Shown: positions 36,754 to 45,931 of the stretch, one piece after another
Layout: every line of letters starts with the position of its first letter
How positions within the stretch are numbered: the first letter of the stretch is position 1
The notes under the pieces: generated by a model
The model's input: the letters and a program-made list of their open reading frames with translations, nothing else
Databases searched by the model: none
What the model was told of the DNA's origin: nothing
Translations under genes and position numbers: made by a program
From: Pseudomonadota bacterium
GTDB lineage: Bacteria; Pseudomonadota; Gammaproteobacteria; Xanthomonadales; Rhodanobacteraceae
Assembly (NCBI GenBank): GCA_021827205.1
Contig: JAKAWV010000010.1
Span: forward strand, 1-64,000
DNA: 64,000 nucleotides
Reading direction: 5' to 3'

Positions 36754-38204
36754 GACGCCGCCCCCAGCGAGTGCGCGATCTGCCCGAACCACTGCGTGAA
36801 CAGCGGCGGCCACCACAGGCCCAGCACCAGCAGCGCGGCCACCGCCAGCAGCATCGGAATCCACGTCATCAAGCCCGGCAGCGGTCCGCTGGGCGGCGTC
36901 GTGGCCGGGCGCGCGTACATCAGACGAAAGTGGTTGAGGAAGCCGACGAAAATCACGATCAGCAGCAGCAGGAACAGGATCGCCACCCAGCGCGTGCCGC
37001 TGCCCTGCCAGCCGGCCATCAGCACCGACAGCTCGCTGCGAAACAAGCCGAACGGCGGCGCGCCAGTGATGGCCACGGCGCCGGCCAGCCACAGCCACGC
37101 GACGCCCGGCATGGCCGCGGGCACATCGCGCATTTGTTCGATGTCGTGCGTGCCGTAGCGATGCACGGCGCTGCCCGCGCCGATGAACATCAGCGTCTTG
37201 TTGATGCTGTGGTTGAGCATGTGATACAGCGCGCCGAACACGCCCAGCACGCCGCCAAAACCGAAGCCCAGCGCGATCACGCCCATGTGCTCGACGCTGG
37301 AATAAGCCAGCATGCGCTTGAGCCCGCGCTGACGCATGATGAACAGCGCGCCGACGATCAAGGACACCACGCCCAGCGCGATCAGCACGCGGTGCGGCCA
37401 TGCACCGTGACCGGCGATGTCGGTGGCTGCGAGAAAACGCACGATGCCGAGCATCGCGCAATTCAGCAGTGCCCCTGAAAGCATCGCCGAAACCGGCGCC
37501 GGAGCCTCGCTGTGCGCATCCGGCAGCCATGTGTGCATGGGCGCAAGTCCCGCTTTGACGCCATAGCCCACCAGCGCCAGCAGAAAGCCCAGTTGCAGCA
37601 GCACCGTGGGCATCCTCGGCGCGATCGCATCCAGCGTCGACCAGTCCAGCGTGTACGTGGGGCCAAGCACGAAGGTGCCACCCCAATACAGCAATACCGT
37701 ACCCAGCAGGGCGATGCTGATGCCGCCGGAAACGATGATGATGTACTTCCACGCCGCCTCCATGCTCTCGGCGCGCCGCTCGTAGCCGACCAGAAACGTA
37801 CTCACCAGCGTGGTCAGCTCGATGCCGATCCAGTACACGCCGATCATGTTGGCCATGGGTGCGGCGAACATGGTCCAGGCGAACAGCGCGAACAGCGCGT
37901 AGAAATTCGGCAGACGCCGCGCATCTTCGCCGTGACGCATGTAGTCCAGCGCGAAGAACGAGGACAGCAGGTACACCACCGCCACGCACATCAGCACCCA
38001 GGCGCCGATGCGATCGACGTACAGCATCCGATCGAACCAGATGTGCGGTGTATCGGCGCTGACCAGCAGCAGCACGCTGACCGGAAAGCACACCAGCGCG
38101 GACAGCAGATTGACCCAACCCATCGCGCGCCGCACCAGCAGCGACCACAGCACCGTCACCAAGGGCGCGGCCCACAGCACCATGATCAGCGCGGGCTGGT
38201 TCAT
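36750..38204 (-). CDS. Antiporter-like membrane subunit (HyfF/NuoN family)
   Basis: 484-residue, about 14-helix proton-conducting subunit. The conserved Glu is in YWIGIELTTLVSTFLV and the conserved Lys in GYGVKAGLAPMHTWLPDAHSEAPAPVSAMLSG; HMLNHSINKTLMFIGAGS and TGAPPFGLFRSE are also typical of HyfF/NuoN/MrpD-type proteins. It is a second antiporter-like subunit of the Ehr-like complex, next to the large subunit. The start at ATG 38204 lies 1 bp after the preceding stop. Confidence 0.87.
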   Translation of the reverse strand: MNQPALIMVLWAAPLVTVLWSLLVRRAMGWVNLLSALVCFPVSVLLLVSADTPHIWFDRMLYVDRIGAWVLMCVAVVYLLSSFFALDYMRHGEDARRLPNFYALFALFAWTMFAAPMANMIGVYWIGIELTTLVSTFLVGYERRAESMEAAWKYIIIVSGGISIALLGTVLLYWGGTFVLGPTYTLDWSTLDAIAPRMPTVLLQLGFLLALVGYGVKAGLAPMHTWLPDAHSEAPAPVSAMLSGALLNCAMLGIVRFLAATDIAGHGAWPHRVLIALGVVSLIVGALFIMRQRGLKRMLAYSSVEHMGVIALGFGFGGVLGVFGALYHMLNHSINKTLMFIGAGSAVHRYGTHDIEQMRDVPAAMPGVAWLWLAGAVAITGAPPFGLFRSELSVLMAGWQGSGTRWVAILFLLLLIVIFVGFLNHFRLMYARPATTPPSGPLPGLMTWIPMLLAVAALLVLGLWWPPLFTQWFGQIAHSLGAAS

Positions 38205-38205
38205 C

Positions 38206-38892
38206 TCAGCCCACCAGCTTCTGCAGCGCATGGCTGCCGGTGGCACCGACCGAGGCCATCAGATAACGCACCAGCACCGCGAAACAGGTGACCGCCACCA
38301 GCAGGTCGAACAGCAACACCAGCTCGATCATCAGCGGCATGCCCGGCACCAGAATCTGCGAGCCGAGAAAGATGCCGTTTTCCAGCATCAGGATGCCGAG
38401 GATCGAACTCACCGCCTCGCGCCGTATCGTCAGCATCAGGAATCCGATCAGCTTGATCGCCAGCATCACCGTCAGTGCCAGCAGCACCACGCGCGTCTCG
38501 ATGTTCACCGCATGGCCGATGCGGTAGGCCACGATCACCGCGAAGATCACCAGCACCGCGCCCAGCACCAGCGCGGTGGCAGGCTGCACGATTTCGTGCA
38601 GTTCGCGGTTGACGTGCAGGCGCTTGAGCACCCACAGCAGCATTAGCGGCAGCACCAGCCCGCGGAACAGCGCCGTCAATGCGGCGACGAAGTACAGCTC
38701 GGTGTAACCGCCGGCCCAGCCCATCAGCGCCGAGAGGATCGCGATCAGCCACGACTGCACGGCGAAGGCCACCATGTAATCCCTGAGCCAGCGCGAGCCC
38801 AGCATCACGAACGCCAGCACCAGCGCGCCGATCACGATCAGGCTGAAAATCGAGGCCAACAGCGGCGTGAAATGCAGGGCAACCATGGGCAT
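38206..38892 (-). CDS. Small membrane subunit (HyfE/NuoK family)
   Basis: 228-residue membrane protein with about seven hydrophobic helices. The C-terminal half resembles NuoK/HyfE (SSILGILMLENGIFLGS, with the NuoK-like Glu in a helix, then MIELVLLFDLLVAVTCFAVL). It is longer than NuoK because of the N-terminal extension typical of HyfE. The start at ATG 38892 shares one base with the TGA of the preceding gene (TGATG). Confidence 0.83.
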   Translation of the reverse strand: MPMVALHFTPLLASIFSLIVIGALVLAFVMLGSRWLRDYMVAFAVQSWLIAILSALMGWAGGYTELYFVAALTALFRGLVLPLMLLWVLKRLHVNRELHEIVQPATALVLGAVLVIFAVIVAYRIGHAVNIETRVVLLALTVMLAIKLIGFLMLTIRREAVSSILGILMLENGIFLGSQILVPGMPLMIELVLLFDLLVAVTCFAVLVRYLMASVGATGSHALQKLVG

Positions 38893-39833
38893 CACCGGAT
38901 CTGGTTGGCGACCATCGCCAACACGGCGAACACGAAGGCCGCGGCCAGTGGTTCCTGGTAGCGGTAGAAGCGCAGGCGCGATTGCACGGTTTCCACGCCG
39001 ATCACTGCGCCGGCGATGACCGCGAACTTGAGCGCGATGGCGCCCAGCGTGCCCAGCACGCCGATTGCGCTGCCTTGCGCCGACAGCCCCCACGGCAGGA
39101 TGAACACGTTGGCGAAGATGGTGTAGAGGATGAATTGCTTCATCATCCCCGCCCACTTCAGCAGCGCCAGCAACGGGCCGGAATACTCCAGCACCCGCGC
39201 CTCCTCGATCATGTACACCTCGATGTGCGTGCTGGAGTGGATCGGCAGGCGATCGGTCTCGGCCAGCAGCAGCACGAAAAACGCCGCCACCAGAAACAGA
39301 TGCGCCGGACTCCAGTACACCTCGATGTGCCGCACCAGCAGGTGGTTGACCACGAACGGCAGCATCGCCTGCGCCATCAGCGTGATGCCGACGAATACCA
39401 GGATGAGGATGGGCTCGGCGAGGATGCCGATCAGCACCGTGCGGCTGGCGCCCATGCCGCCGTAGCTGCTGCCCGAATCCATGCCGGCCAGATTGATGAA
39501 GAACGAGCCCAGGGTGAGGATCAGGCCGCCGCCGAGGATGTCGCCCATGTCCGACAGCGGCAGCGGGTAATTGGTGAGCACCGGGATCAGGATCGGCACC
39601 GTCAGCATTGCCGTGAACGCCACGAACGGCGCGGCGATGAAGATCCAACTGGCCGAATCCGGCAACACCGTCTGCTTGCCGAACAGCTTGATTAGATCGC
39701 GCCAGGGTTGCAGCAGTCCGGGGCCTGTCGCGCGCTGCACGCGCTCCTCGTAGCGCAGGATGAAACCCTGCAGCAGCGGCGCCGCCAGCAGCACCGTGAG
39801 CACCTGACCGATCTGCAGCAGTACGTCACGCAT
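38892..39833 (-). CDS. NuoH/HyfC-like membrane subunit, first gene of the Ehr-like operon
   Basis: 313-residue, eight-helix subunit that links the peripheral arm to the membrane arm in complex I-like enzymes. Conserved features are GPGLLQPWRDLIKLFGKQ near residue 37 and the Glu-rich cytoplasmic loop LLLAETDRLPIHSSTHIEVYMIEEARVLEYSGP, analogous to the charged loop of NuoH/HyfC near the quinone site. The start at ATG 39833 has GGAG 8 nt upstream; a GTG at 39857 is less likely. It heads six overlapping genes. Confidence 0.87.
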   Translation of the reverse strand: MRDVLLQIGQVLTVLLAAPLLQGFILRYEERVQRATGPGLLQPWRDLIKLFGKQTVLPDSASWIFIAAPFVAFTAMLTVPILIPVLTNYPLPLSDMGDILGGGLILTLGSFFINLAGMDSGSSYGGMGASRTVLIGILAEPILILVFVGITLMAQAMLPFVVNHLLVRHIEVYWSPAHLFLVAAFFVLLLAETDRLPIHSSTHIEVYMIEEARVLEYSGPLLALLKWAGMMKQFILYTIFANVFILPWGLSAQGSAIGVLGTLGAIALKFAVIAGAVIGVETVQSRLRFYRYQEPLAAAFVFAVLAMVANQIR

Positions 39834-40098
39834 ACGCGGAACTCCGCGCGGCGGCACGGAAAAAACATGCAGGAACCCCGTGCGCCAGGTTCAGCGTACT
39901 TCTGCGAGGCATGCCATCACTCCCGGTGGTGGGTCTCGTAGGAGTCATCAGCCCGTTGCGGGCATTCCAGGCGAACTCCATCGCCTGCTGGTGCGTTGTG
40001 CACCGATTACATGCCGACGCGGGGAACTTGTCAATCGTGTTCAGCGTCTGTGCATTTGGATGCTTACCATCCGACCCACCGTCAGTAAGGAGTTCCCG

Positions 40099-41220
40099 AT
40101 GTCCTCTGCAACCGCGCTGAAGACTCGAGCCGAAACCTTGCTGCAATCCGCCGGACTGCGCTTGAACGGTCCCGACGCCTGCGATCCGCAAGTACATGAC
40201 GAACGCCTGTATGCGCGCACCTTCGCGCATGGCTCGCTGGGTTTCGGCGAGGCTTACATGGATGGCTGGTGGGACGTCGCCGATCTGACCGGCATGCTCG
40301 CGCGCGTCATCGGCGCGCACATCGATGACCGGCTGCACAACCTCGACACGCTGATCTCGCACCTGCGCGCGCGCTGGCTCAACCTGCAGCACGGACGCCA
40401 TGCCTGGGACATCGGCAAGCGCCACTACGACACCGGCAACGATCTGTTCGAGGCCATGCTCGGCAAGCGCCTGGTGTACAGCTGCGGCTACTGGGTTGCA
40501 GCCGACAACCTGGACGCCGCGCAGGAAGCCAAGCTCGATCTGGCCTGCCGCAAGCTGCAACTCAAGCCCGGCATGCGCGTGCTCGACATCGGCTGCGGCT
40601 GGGGCGAAGCGCTGAAGTTCGCCGCCGAGCGCTACGGCGCCAGCGGCGTGGGCGTCACCGTGTCCAAAGCACAGGCCGAGTGGGCGCAAAACCTGTGTCG
40701 TGGACTGCCCATCGAGATCCGTCTGCAGGACTACCGCGAGGTCAAAGAGACCTTCGACGCGGTGTATTCCATCGGCATGTTCGAGCACGTCGGCTGGCGC
40801 AACTACCGCACCTATTTCAAAACCGTGCGCAAGTGCCTCAAACCCGACGGACTCTCGCTGCTGCACACCATCGGCAACAACGACTCACCCAGCAAACCCG
40901 ATCCGTGGATCGAGAAATACATCTTCCCCAACTCGATGATCCCCGCCGCCAGCCAGGTTGCGACGGCGCTGGAGGGTTTGTTCGTGGTCGAGGACTGGCA
41001 CAACTTCGGCCCCGACTATGACCGTACCCTGTGCGCGTGGAAACAGAATTTCGACGCAGCTTGGCCGCGTCTCGCCGCACACTACGACGAACGCTTCAAG
41101 CGCATGTGGCATTTTTACCTGTGCACCTCGGCCGCGGTGTTCCGCACCCGCCGCGACCAGTTGTGGCAACTCACGCTGTCACCCGACGGCGTGCCGGGCG
41201 GCTATCGAGTGCCGCGCTGA
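40099..41220 (+). CDS. cfa: Cyclopropane-fatty-acyl-phospholipid synthase family methyltransferase
   Basis: 373 residues, close to E. coli Cfa (382). This family methylenates unsaturated acyl chains of membrane phospholipids using S-adenosylmethionine. The SAM-binding motif is MRVLDIGCGWGEALKFAAERYG; HYDTGNDLFEAMLGKRLVYSCGYW and the later SIGMFEHVGWRNYRTYF and IEKYIFPNSMIPAASQV are typical Cfa segments. The start is ATG 40099, with AAGGAG 5 nt upstream. The product would stabilise membranes under acid or stationary-phase stress, a known family role. A weak -35-like TTGTCA lies at 40028-40033. Confidence 0.88.
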   Translation: MSSATALKTRAETLLQSAGLRLNGPDACDPQVHDERLYARTFAHGSLGFGEAYMDGWWDVADLTGMLARVIGAHIDDRLHNLDTLISHLRARWLNLQHGRHAWDIGKRHYDTGNDLFEAMLGKRLVYSCGYWVAADNLDAAQEAKLDLACRKLQLKPGMRVLDIGCGWGEALKFAAERYGASGVGVTVSKAQAEWAQNLCRGLPIEIRLQDYREVKETFDAVYSIGMFEHVGWRNYRTYFKTVRKCLKPDGLSLLHTIGNNDSPSKPDPWIEKYIFPNSMIPAASQVATALEGLFVVEDWHNFGPDYDRTLCAWKQNFDAAWPRLAAHYDERFKRMWHFYLCTSAAVFRTRRDQLWQLTLSPDGVPGGYRVPR

Positions 41221-41250
41221 TTCGCCTCGCACCGCCAGCGGGGCTCGCCA

Positions 41251-41271
41251 AGACACACCTTCAGGGTGTCT
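41251..41271. other. Hairpin downstream of cfa
   Basis: AGACAC and GTGTCT arms around a short loop, 31 bp after the cfa stop. There is no U-run, so terminator function is uncertain. Confidence 0.3.
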
Positions 41272-41309
41272 CGGAATGTGACGCGGATGGATCACCCCGC
41301 ACAGAACGA

Positions 41310-41339
41310 TTGACCGCAGCCGCGTCGAATAACTAAACT
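41310..41339 (+). promoter_or_regulatory. Candidate sigma-70 promoter for the MexAB-type efflux genes
   Basis: TTGACC at 41310-41315 and TAAACT at 41334-41339, spaced 18 bp, match consensus 5 of 6 and 4 of 6. The -10 is about 50 bp upstream of the adaptor start. No local repressor gene such as a TetR-family gene is adjacent. Confidence 0.45.
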
Positions 41340-41388
41340 CATCAGTGCAATTGCCGCGACTGCCCCGACGCGGCCCAGGAGTTCCTGC

Positions 41389-42534
41389 ATGAAGCTCACC
41401 ACTGCGCGCCTTGCCGCGCCACTGGTCGTCATCGTTCTGCTCGCCGCCTGCAGCAAGGCACCTGCCCCGACCCCGCCGCCGCCGCAGGTGGATGTGATCA
41501 CCGCCAAGGCAGTCGATCTGCCCATCGTGCACACCATGGTCGGGCGTCTCGCGCCGACGCTGACCGCGCAGGTCAATGCGCGCGTCACCGGCAACGTGCT
41601 GAGCAAGGATTACCGGGAAGGCGGCGAGGTCAAGGCCGGCCAATTGCTGTTCCAGATCGATCCGGCGCCGCTCAAGGCCGCGCTCGATGCGCAACTCGCC
41701 GCGCTGGCCCAGGCGCGCGCCAGCGCCATCAACGCGCAGCTGATCGCCAGGCGCGACAAGACACTGGTGGGCCGCGGCCTGATCGCCAGGCAGACCTATG
41801 ACACCGACGCCGCCACGGCACGCACCACGGCCGCCGCGGTGCAGCAGGCCGAGGCCAACGTCGAGGCCGCGCGGCTCAATCTGTCCTATGCCAACGTCAC
41901 CGCGCCCATCAGCGGCCGCGCCGGCATCGCCAACGTCACTGTTGGCGCGCTGGTCAGCGCCACCGCGGCCACGCCGATGACCACGATCGAGCGTCTCGAT
42001 CCGATCTACGCCTTGTTCAGCGCGCCCTATGCGCAGGTCGCGCCATTGCAGCAGGCCGATGCCTCCGGCGCGTTCAAGGCACCTGGCGCGGCGCCCAGCG
42101 TGCGCATCATCCTGCCCGACGGCAGTACCTATGCCGATACCGGCAGGCTTGACTTCACCGACATGGCGGTCGACCCGCAGACTGGCGCGGTGCAACTGCG
42201 TGCGATCTTTCCCAACCCGCAACGCCTGCTGCTGCCGGGCTTGTTCGTCACCGTCAAACTCAGCGCCGGCGTGATGAAGAATGTGTTCCTGATTCCGCAG
42301 GCAGCGGTGCAGCGTGACCCACACGGTGCTTACGTGTTCGTGCTGGGCGCCGGCGACAAGGTCGAACAGCGCCCGATCAGCCTCGGCGCAATGCACGGCA
42401 TCGACTGGGTGGTAATCCACGGCCTGGCCAATGGGCAGCGCGTCATCGTCAACGGCGTGCAGAAAGTGCATCCCGGCGCGATCGCCGAGGTGGCGCCGCC
42501 GCAAGCCGGGGCCGCGCCCGGCGCGGCGCGCTGA
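41389..42534 (+). CDS. RND efflux periplasmic adaptor lipoprotein (MexA/AcrA type)
   Basis: 381-residue adaptor with a lipoprotein signal (VVIVLLAACSKAP, Cys at about residue 21). It has a lipoyl/barrel first half (VGRLAPTLTAQVNARVTGNV), an alpha-hairpin rich in Ala and Gln (AATARTTAAAVQQAEANVEAARLNLSYANVTAPISGRAG) and a C-terminal membrane-proximal domain (IPQAAVQRDPHGAYVFVLG). It delivers substrates from the RND pump to a TolC-like channel not encoded here. The start is ATG 41389, with AGGAG upstream. The permease gene follows after 12 bp. Confidence 0.9.
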   Translation: MKLTTARLAAPLVVIVLLAACSKAPAPTPPPPQVDVITAKAVDLPIVHTMVGRLAPTLTAQVNARVTGNVLSKDYREGGEVKAGQLLFQIDPAPLKAALDAQLAALAQARASAINAQLIARRDKTLVGRGLIARQTYDTDAATARTTAAAVQQAEANVEAARLNLSYANVTAPISGRAGIANVTVGALVSATAATPMTTIERLDPIYALFSAPYAQVAPLQQADASGAFKAPGAAPSVRIILPDGSTYADTGRLDFTDMAVDPQTGAVQLRAIFPNPQRLLLPGLFVTVKLSAGVMKNVFLIPQAAVQRDPHGAYVFVLGAGDKVEQRPISLGAMHGIDWVVIHGLANGQRVIVNGVQKVHPGAIAEVAPPQAGAAPGAAR

Positions 42535-42546
42535 GGAGCCCACGTC

Positions 42547-45500
42547 ATGCCCAAGTTTTTCATCGATCGCCCGATTTTCGCCTGGGTGATCGCCATCCTG
42601 ATTTGCCTCGCGGGCATCGCCTCGATCCTGCGTCTGCCCGTTGAAGCCTATCCCGACATCGCGCCGCCCAGCGTGGTGATCAGCGCCAGCTATCCGGGCG
42701 CCAGCGCGCAGGTGGTGCAGCAGTCGGTCACGCAGGTGATCGAGCAACAGCTCACCGGCCTGGACCACCTGCTGTATTTCAGCTCCAGCTCCAGCGCCAA
42801 CGGCAGCGCCAACATCACCGTCACGTTCCAGAACGGCACCAACCTCGACATCGCCGCGGTGCAAGTGCAGAACCGCGTGGCCGTGGCCGAGCCGCAACTG
42901 CCCTCTCAAGTGCAAGCACTGGGCGTGCAGGTGAACAAGGCCAATGCCGGTTTCCTCGAAGTCGTGGCGCTGCGTTCAAGCAATCCCAACATCGACACGT
43001 ATGCGCTCAACAATCTGCTGGCCTCGCGGGTGCTGGATCCGATCGAACGCATCCCCGGCATCGGCAGCGCCAATCAGTTTGGCTCCGAATACGCGATGCG
43101 TATCTGGCTGAACCCGCTCAAGTTGCAGGGTTACAGTCTGTCCGCCACGGACGTGCTCAATGCCGTCGAGGGCCAGAACATCCAGACCGCCGCCGGTTCG
43201 TTGGGCGCGGCTCCCGCCGTGCCGGGGCAGGCGCTGACCGTCACGGTCAACGGCGCGAGCCGCTTCAGCACACCGCAGCAGTTCGAGAACATCATCCTGC
43301 GCACCAACAGCAATGGCACCACGGTGCGCCTGAAGGACGTCGCGCGTGTCGAGCTGGCGCCCTACAGCTACGGCTTCATGAGCCTGTACAACGGCAAGCC
43401 CGTGGCCGGCATGGGCCTGCAGCTGCTGCCCGGCGCCAACGCCTTGAACGTAGCCAAGGCGGTGCGCGTCAAGATGGATCAGTTGCAGCAGACTTTCCCG
43501 CGGGGTGTCACCTGGTTCACGCCGTACGACAGCACGACCTTCGTCAAGGTTTCGATTGACGAGGTGGTGAAAACGCTGTTCGAGGCGATGCTGCTGGTGT
43601 TTCTGGTGATCTACCTGTTCCTGCAGAACCTGCGCGCCACGCTGATTCCCTCGCTGGTGGTGCCGGTGGCGCTGCTGGGCACTTTTGCCGGGTTGTATAT
43701 CGCCGGATTCTCGATCAACATCCTCACCTTGTTCGCGATGGTGCTGGCCATCGGCCTGGTGGTGGACGACGCCATCGTGGTGGTGGAGAACGTCGAGCGC
43801 CATATCTCCGAGGAAGGTCTTGCACCGCGCGAGGCCACCCTCGTCGCCATGGAGCAGATCACCGGCGCGATCGTGGCCATTACCCTGGTGCTGGCCGCGG
43901 TGTTCATTCCTGCGGGCTTGCTGTCCGGCAGCGTGGGCGTGATTTACCGCCAGTTCTCGCTGACCATCGCCATCGCCATGCTGCTCTCGGCATTCATGGC
44001 GCTGAGCTTCACGCCGGCCCTGTGCGCCAGCATCATCAAACCCAACCAGCATGAGAACCGCATGCTGGGCTGGTTCAACAAATTGTTCGCGCGCACCCAG
44101 CGCGGCTACATGACGCGCATGCGTCACTCCGTACGCCACACGCCGCGCTGGATGCTGCTGTACTTGGTGCTGATCCTGGGCGCGGCGTGGCTGTTCACGC
44201 GTCTGCCGTCGAGCTTCCTGCCCGAGGAGGATCAGGGTTACGCGCTGGCCATCGTGCAGTTGCCGCCCGGCGCCACTCTCGATCGCACCATCGCCGTGAT
44301 GGGTCAGATCAAGAATATCGTGATCAAGAATCCGGCGGTGACCGGCATGATGGAAATCGCCGGCTTCAGCTTTGTCGGCTCGGGCGAGAATACCGGCATG
44401 GGCTTCATCCGCCTCAAGCCGTGGAGCAAACGCACCAAGCCCGATGAGCAGATCGGCCCGTTCATGGCCTGGGCCAATCATGCGCTCAGCGGCATCAAGG
44501 GCGCGCAGATCTTCGTGGTGAATCTGCCCACCATCCGCGGCCTCAGCCAGTTCGGTGGCTTCGACATGGAGATGGAGGATCGCGCCGGTCTCGGCCATGA
44601 CAAGCTGATGCAGGCCATGGCCACGCTGCTGGCCAAGGCCCATCGGGATCCCGCGGTCACCGGGGTGCGGCCCAACATGCTGCCGCCGGCGCCGCAGTTG
44701 CAGATGAGCGTCGACCGCGTGCAGGCCGCCTCGATGGGCTTGTCGGTCAGTGGCGTCTATACGGCTCTGCAGTTGATGCTGGCACCCGTGTTCGTCAACG
44801 ATTTCAACTACCAGGGTCGCGTGCTGCGCGTGCTGATCGAAGCCGATGCGCCGTTCCGGATGGGTCCGCAGGATCTCGATGATTTCTATACCGCCAGCAA
44901 CACCGGCGCCATGGTGCCGCTGTCCACTGTGGTGCACACCAAGTGGACGATGGGTTCGCCCACGCTGACACGCTACAACGGCTACGGCTCAATCGAGATC
45001 GTCGGCAATGCCGCGCCCGGCTACAGCTCGGGCCAGGCCATGACCGCCATGCAAGATATCGTCGATCACGACCTGCCGCATGGCATCGGCTACGAGTGGA
45101 CTGGCCAGTCCTATCAGGAAGTGCTGTCCGGACAGCAGGCGCCGATCCTCTACGCGCTGTCGATGATCGTGGTGTTTCTGGCGCTGGCGGCGTTGTACGA
45201 GAGCTGGTCGATTCCCATCGCCGTGCTGCTGGTGGTGCCCATGGGCGTGCTGGGTTCCTTGCTGCTGACCTGGCTGCGTGGATTGCCGGATGACATCTAC
45301 TTCAAGGTGGGATTGATTGCGATCATCGGCCTCTCGGCCAAGAACGCGATTCTGATCATCCAGTTCGCGCACGAGTTGCAGCAAAAGGGCATGGGCCTGA
45401 TTGCGGCCACGCTGGAAGCCGCGCGATTGCGCCTGCGCCCGATCCTGATGACCTCGATCGCCTTCATCCTCGGCGTGCTGCCGCTGGCGATCAGCAGCGG

Positions 45501-45678
45501 CGCCGGCGCCAACAGCCGCCACTCGATCGGCACCGGCGTGATCGGCGGCATGCTCGGCGCCACGGTGATCGGCCTGCTGCTGATTCCGGTGTTCTACGTC
45601 GTCGTGCGCCGCCTCACTGGCGACCGGAGCGACGGTACCGAGGCCACCGGCGAAGACGTGATCCGGCCATTCGACTGA
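42547..45678 (+). CDS. RND multidrug efflux permease (MexB/AcrB type)
   Basis: 1043-residue HAE1-type pump. The N-terminus MPKFFIDRPIFAWVIAI is characteristic. TM4 has the double Asp of drug pumps (GLVVDDAIVVVENVERH), and the porter and docking domains and the second transmembrane set with NAILIIQFAHEL and LEAARLRLRPILMTSIAFILGVLPL are complete. It is an inner-membrane proton antiporter expected to export hydrophobic or amphiphilic compounds. It forms an operon with the adaptor just upstream. No outer-membrane factor follows. Confidence 0.93.
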   Translation: MPKFFIDRPIFAWVIAILICLAGIASILRLPVEAYPDIAPPSVVISASYPGASAQVVQQSVTQVIEQQLTGLDHLLYFSSSSSANGSANITVTFQNGTNLDIAAVQVQNRVAVAEPQLPSQVQALGVQVNKANAGFLEVVALRSSNPNIDTYALNNLLASRVLDPIERIPGIGSANQFGSEYAMRIWLNPLKLQGYSLSATDVLNAVEGQNIQTAAGSLGAAPAVPGQALTVTVNGASRFSTPQQFENIILRTNSNGTTVRLKDVARVELAPYSYGFMSLYNGKPVAGMGLQLLPGANALNVAKAVRVKMDQLQQTFPRGVTWFTPYDSTTFVKVSIDEVVKTLFEAMLLVFLVIYLFLQNLRATLIPSLVVPVALLGTFAGLYIAGFSINILTLFAMVLAIGLVVDDAIVVVENVERHISEEGLAPREATLVAMEQITGAIVAITLVLAAVFIPAGLLSGSVGVIYRQFSLTIAIAMLLSAFMALSFTPALCASIIKPNQHENRMLGWFNKLFARTQRGYMTRMRHSVRHTPRWMLLYLVLILGAAWLFTRLPSSFLPEEDQGYALAIVQLPPGATLDRTIAVMGQIKNIVIKNPAVTGMMEIAGFSFVGSGENTGMGFIRLKPWSKRTKPDEQIGPFMAWANHALSGIKGAQIFVVNLPTIRGLSQFGGFDMEMEDRAGLGHDKLMQAMATLLAKAHRDPAVTGVRPNMLPPAPQLQMSVDRVQAASMGLSVSGVYTALQLMLAPVFVNDFNYQGRVLRVLIEADAPFRMGPQDLDDFYTASNTGAMVPLSTVVHTKWTMGSPTLTRYNGYGSIEIVGNAAPGYSSGQAMTAMQDIVDHDLPHGIGYEWTGQSYQEVLSGQQAPILYALSMIVVFLALAALYESWSIPIAVLLVVPMGVLGSLLLTWLRGLPDDIYFKVGLIAIIGLSAKNAILIIQFAHELQQKGMGLIAATLEAARLRLRPILMTSIAFILGVLPLAISSGAGANSRHSIGTGVIGGMLGATVIGLLLIPVFYVVVRRLTGDRSDGTEATGEDVIRPFD

Positions 45679-45701
45679 GCGGCAACGCGCAATGAGCATC
45701 A

Positions 45702-45724
45702 GGCGGGCCCGGCTTGGACCCGCC
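45702..45724 (+). other. Hairpin after the RND permease gene
   Basis: GGCGGG and CCCGCC arms with an 11-nt loop, 23 bp after the stop. No U-run follows, so it is at best a weak or rho-assisted terminator. Confidence 0.3.
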
Positions 45725-45931
45725 CTATCCGCGATCCACGGCCCACGCCGCGATCTGCGATCTGCGTTGAGTGAGCGATTTCTGCCCCCGATAACCGGCG
45801 ACGAGCCCCTCGTCGCCGGGCCTCTCGCCCGCGTCCATCATTCGCACTGATCGAGCCCATTAGTAAACCGGACTGTGCCTATTCAATGATTGCTTATATA
45901 CATTCGCGACCCTTTTCGTGGAATCCGCGCA

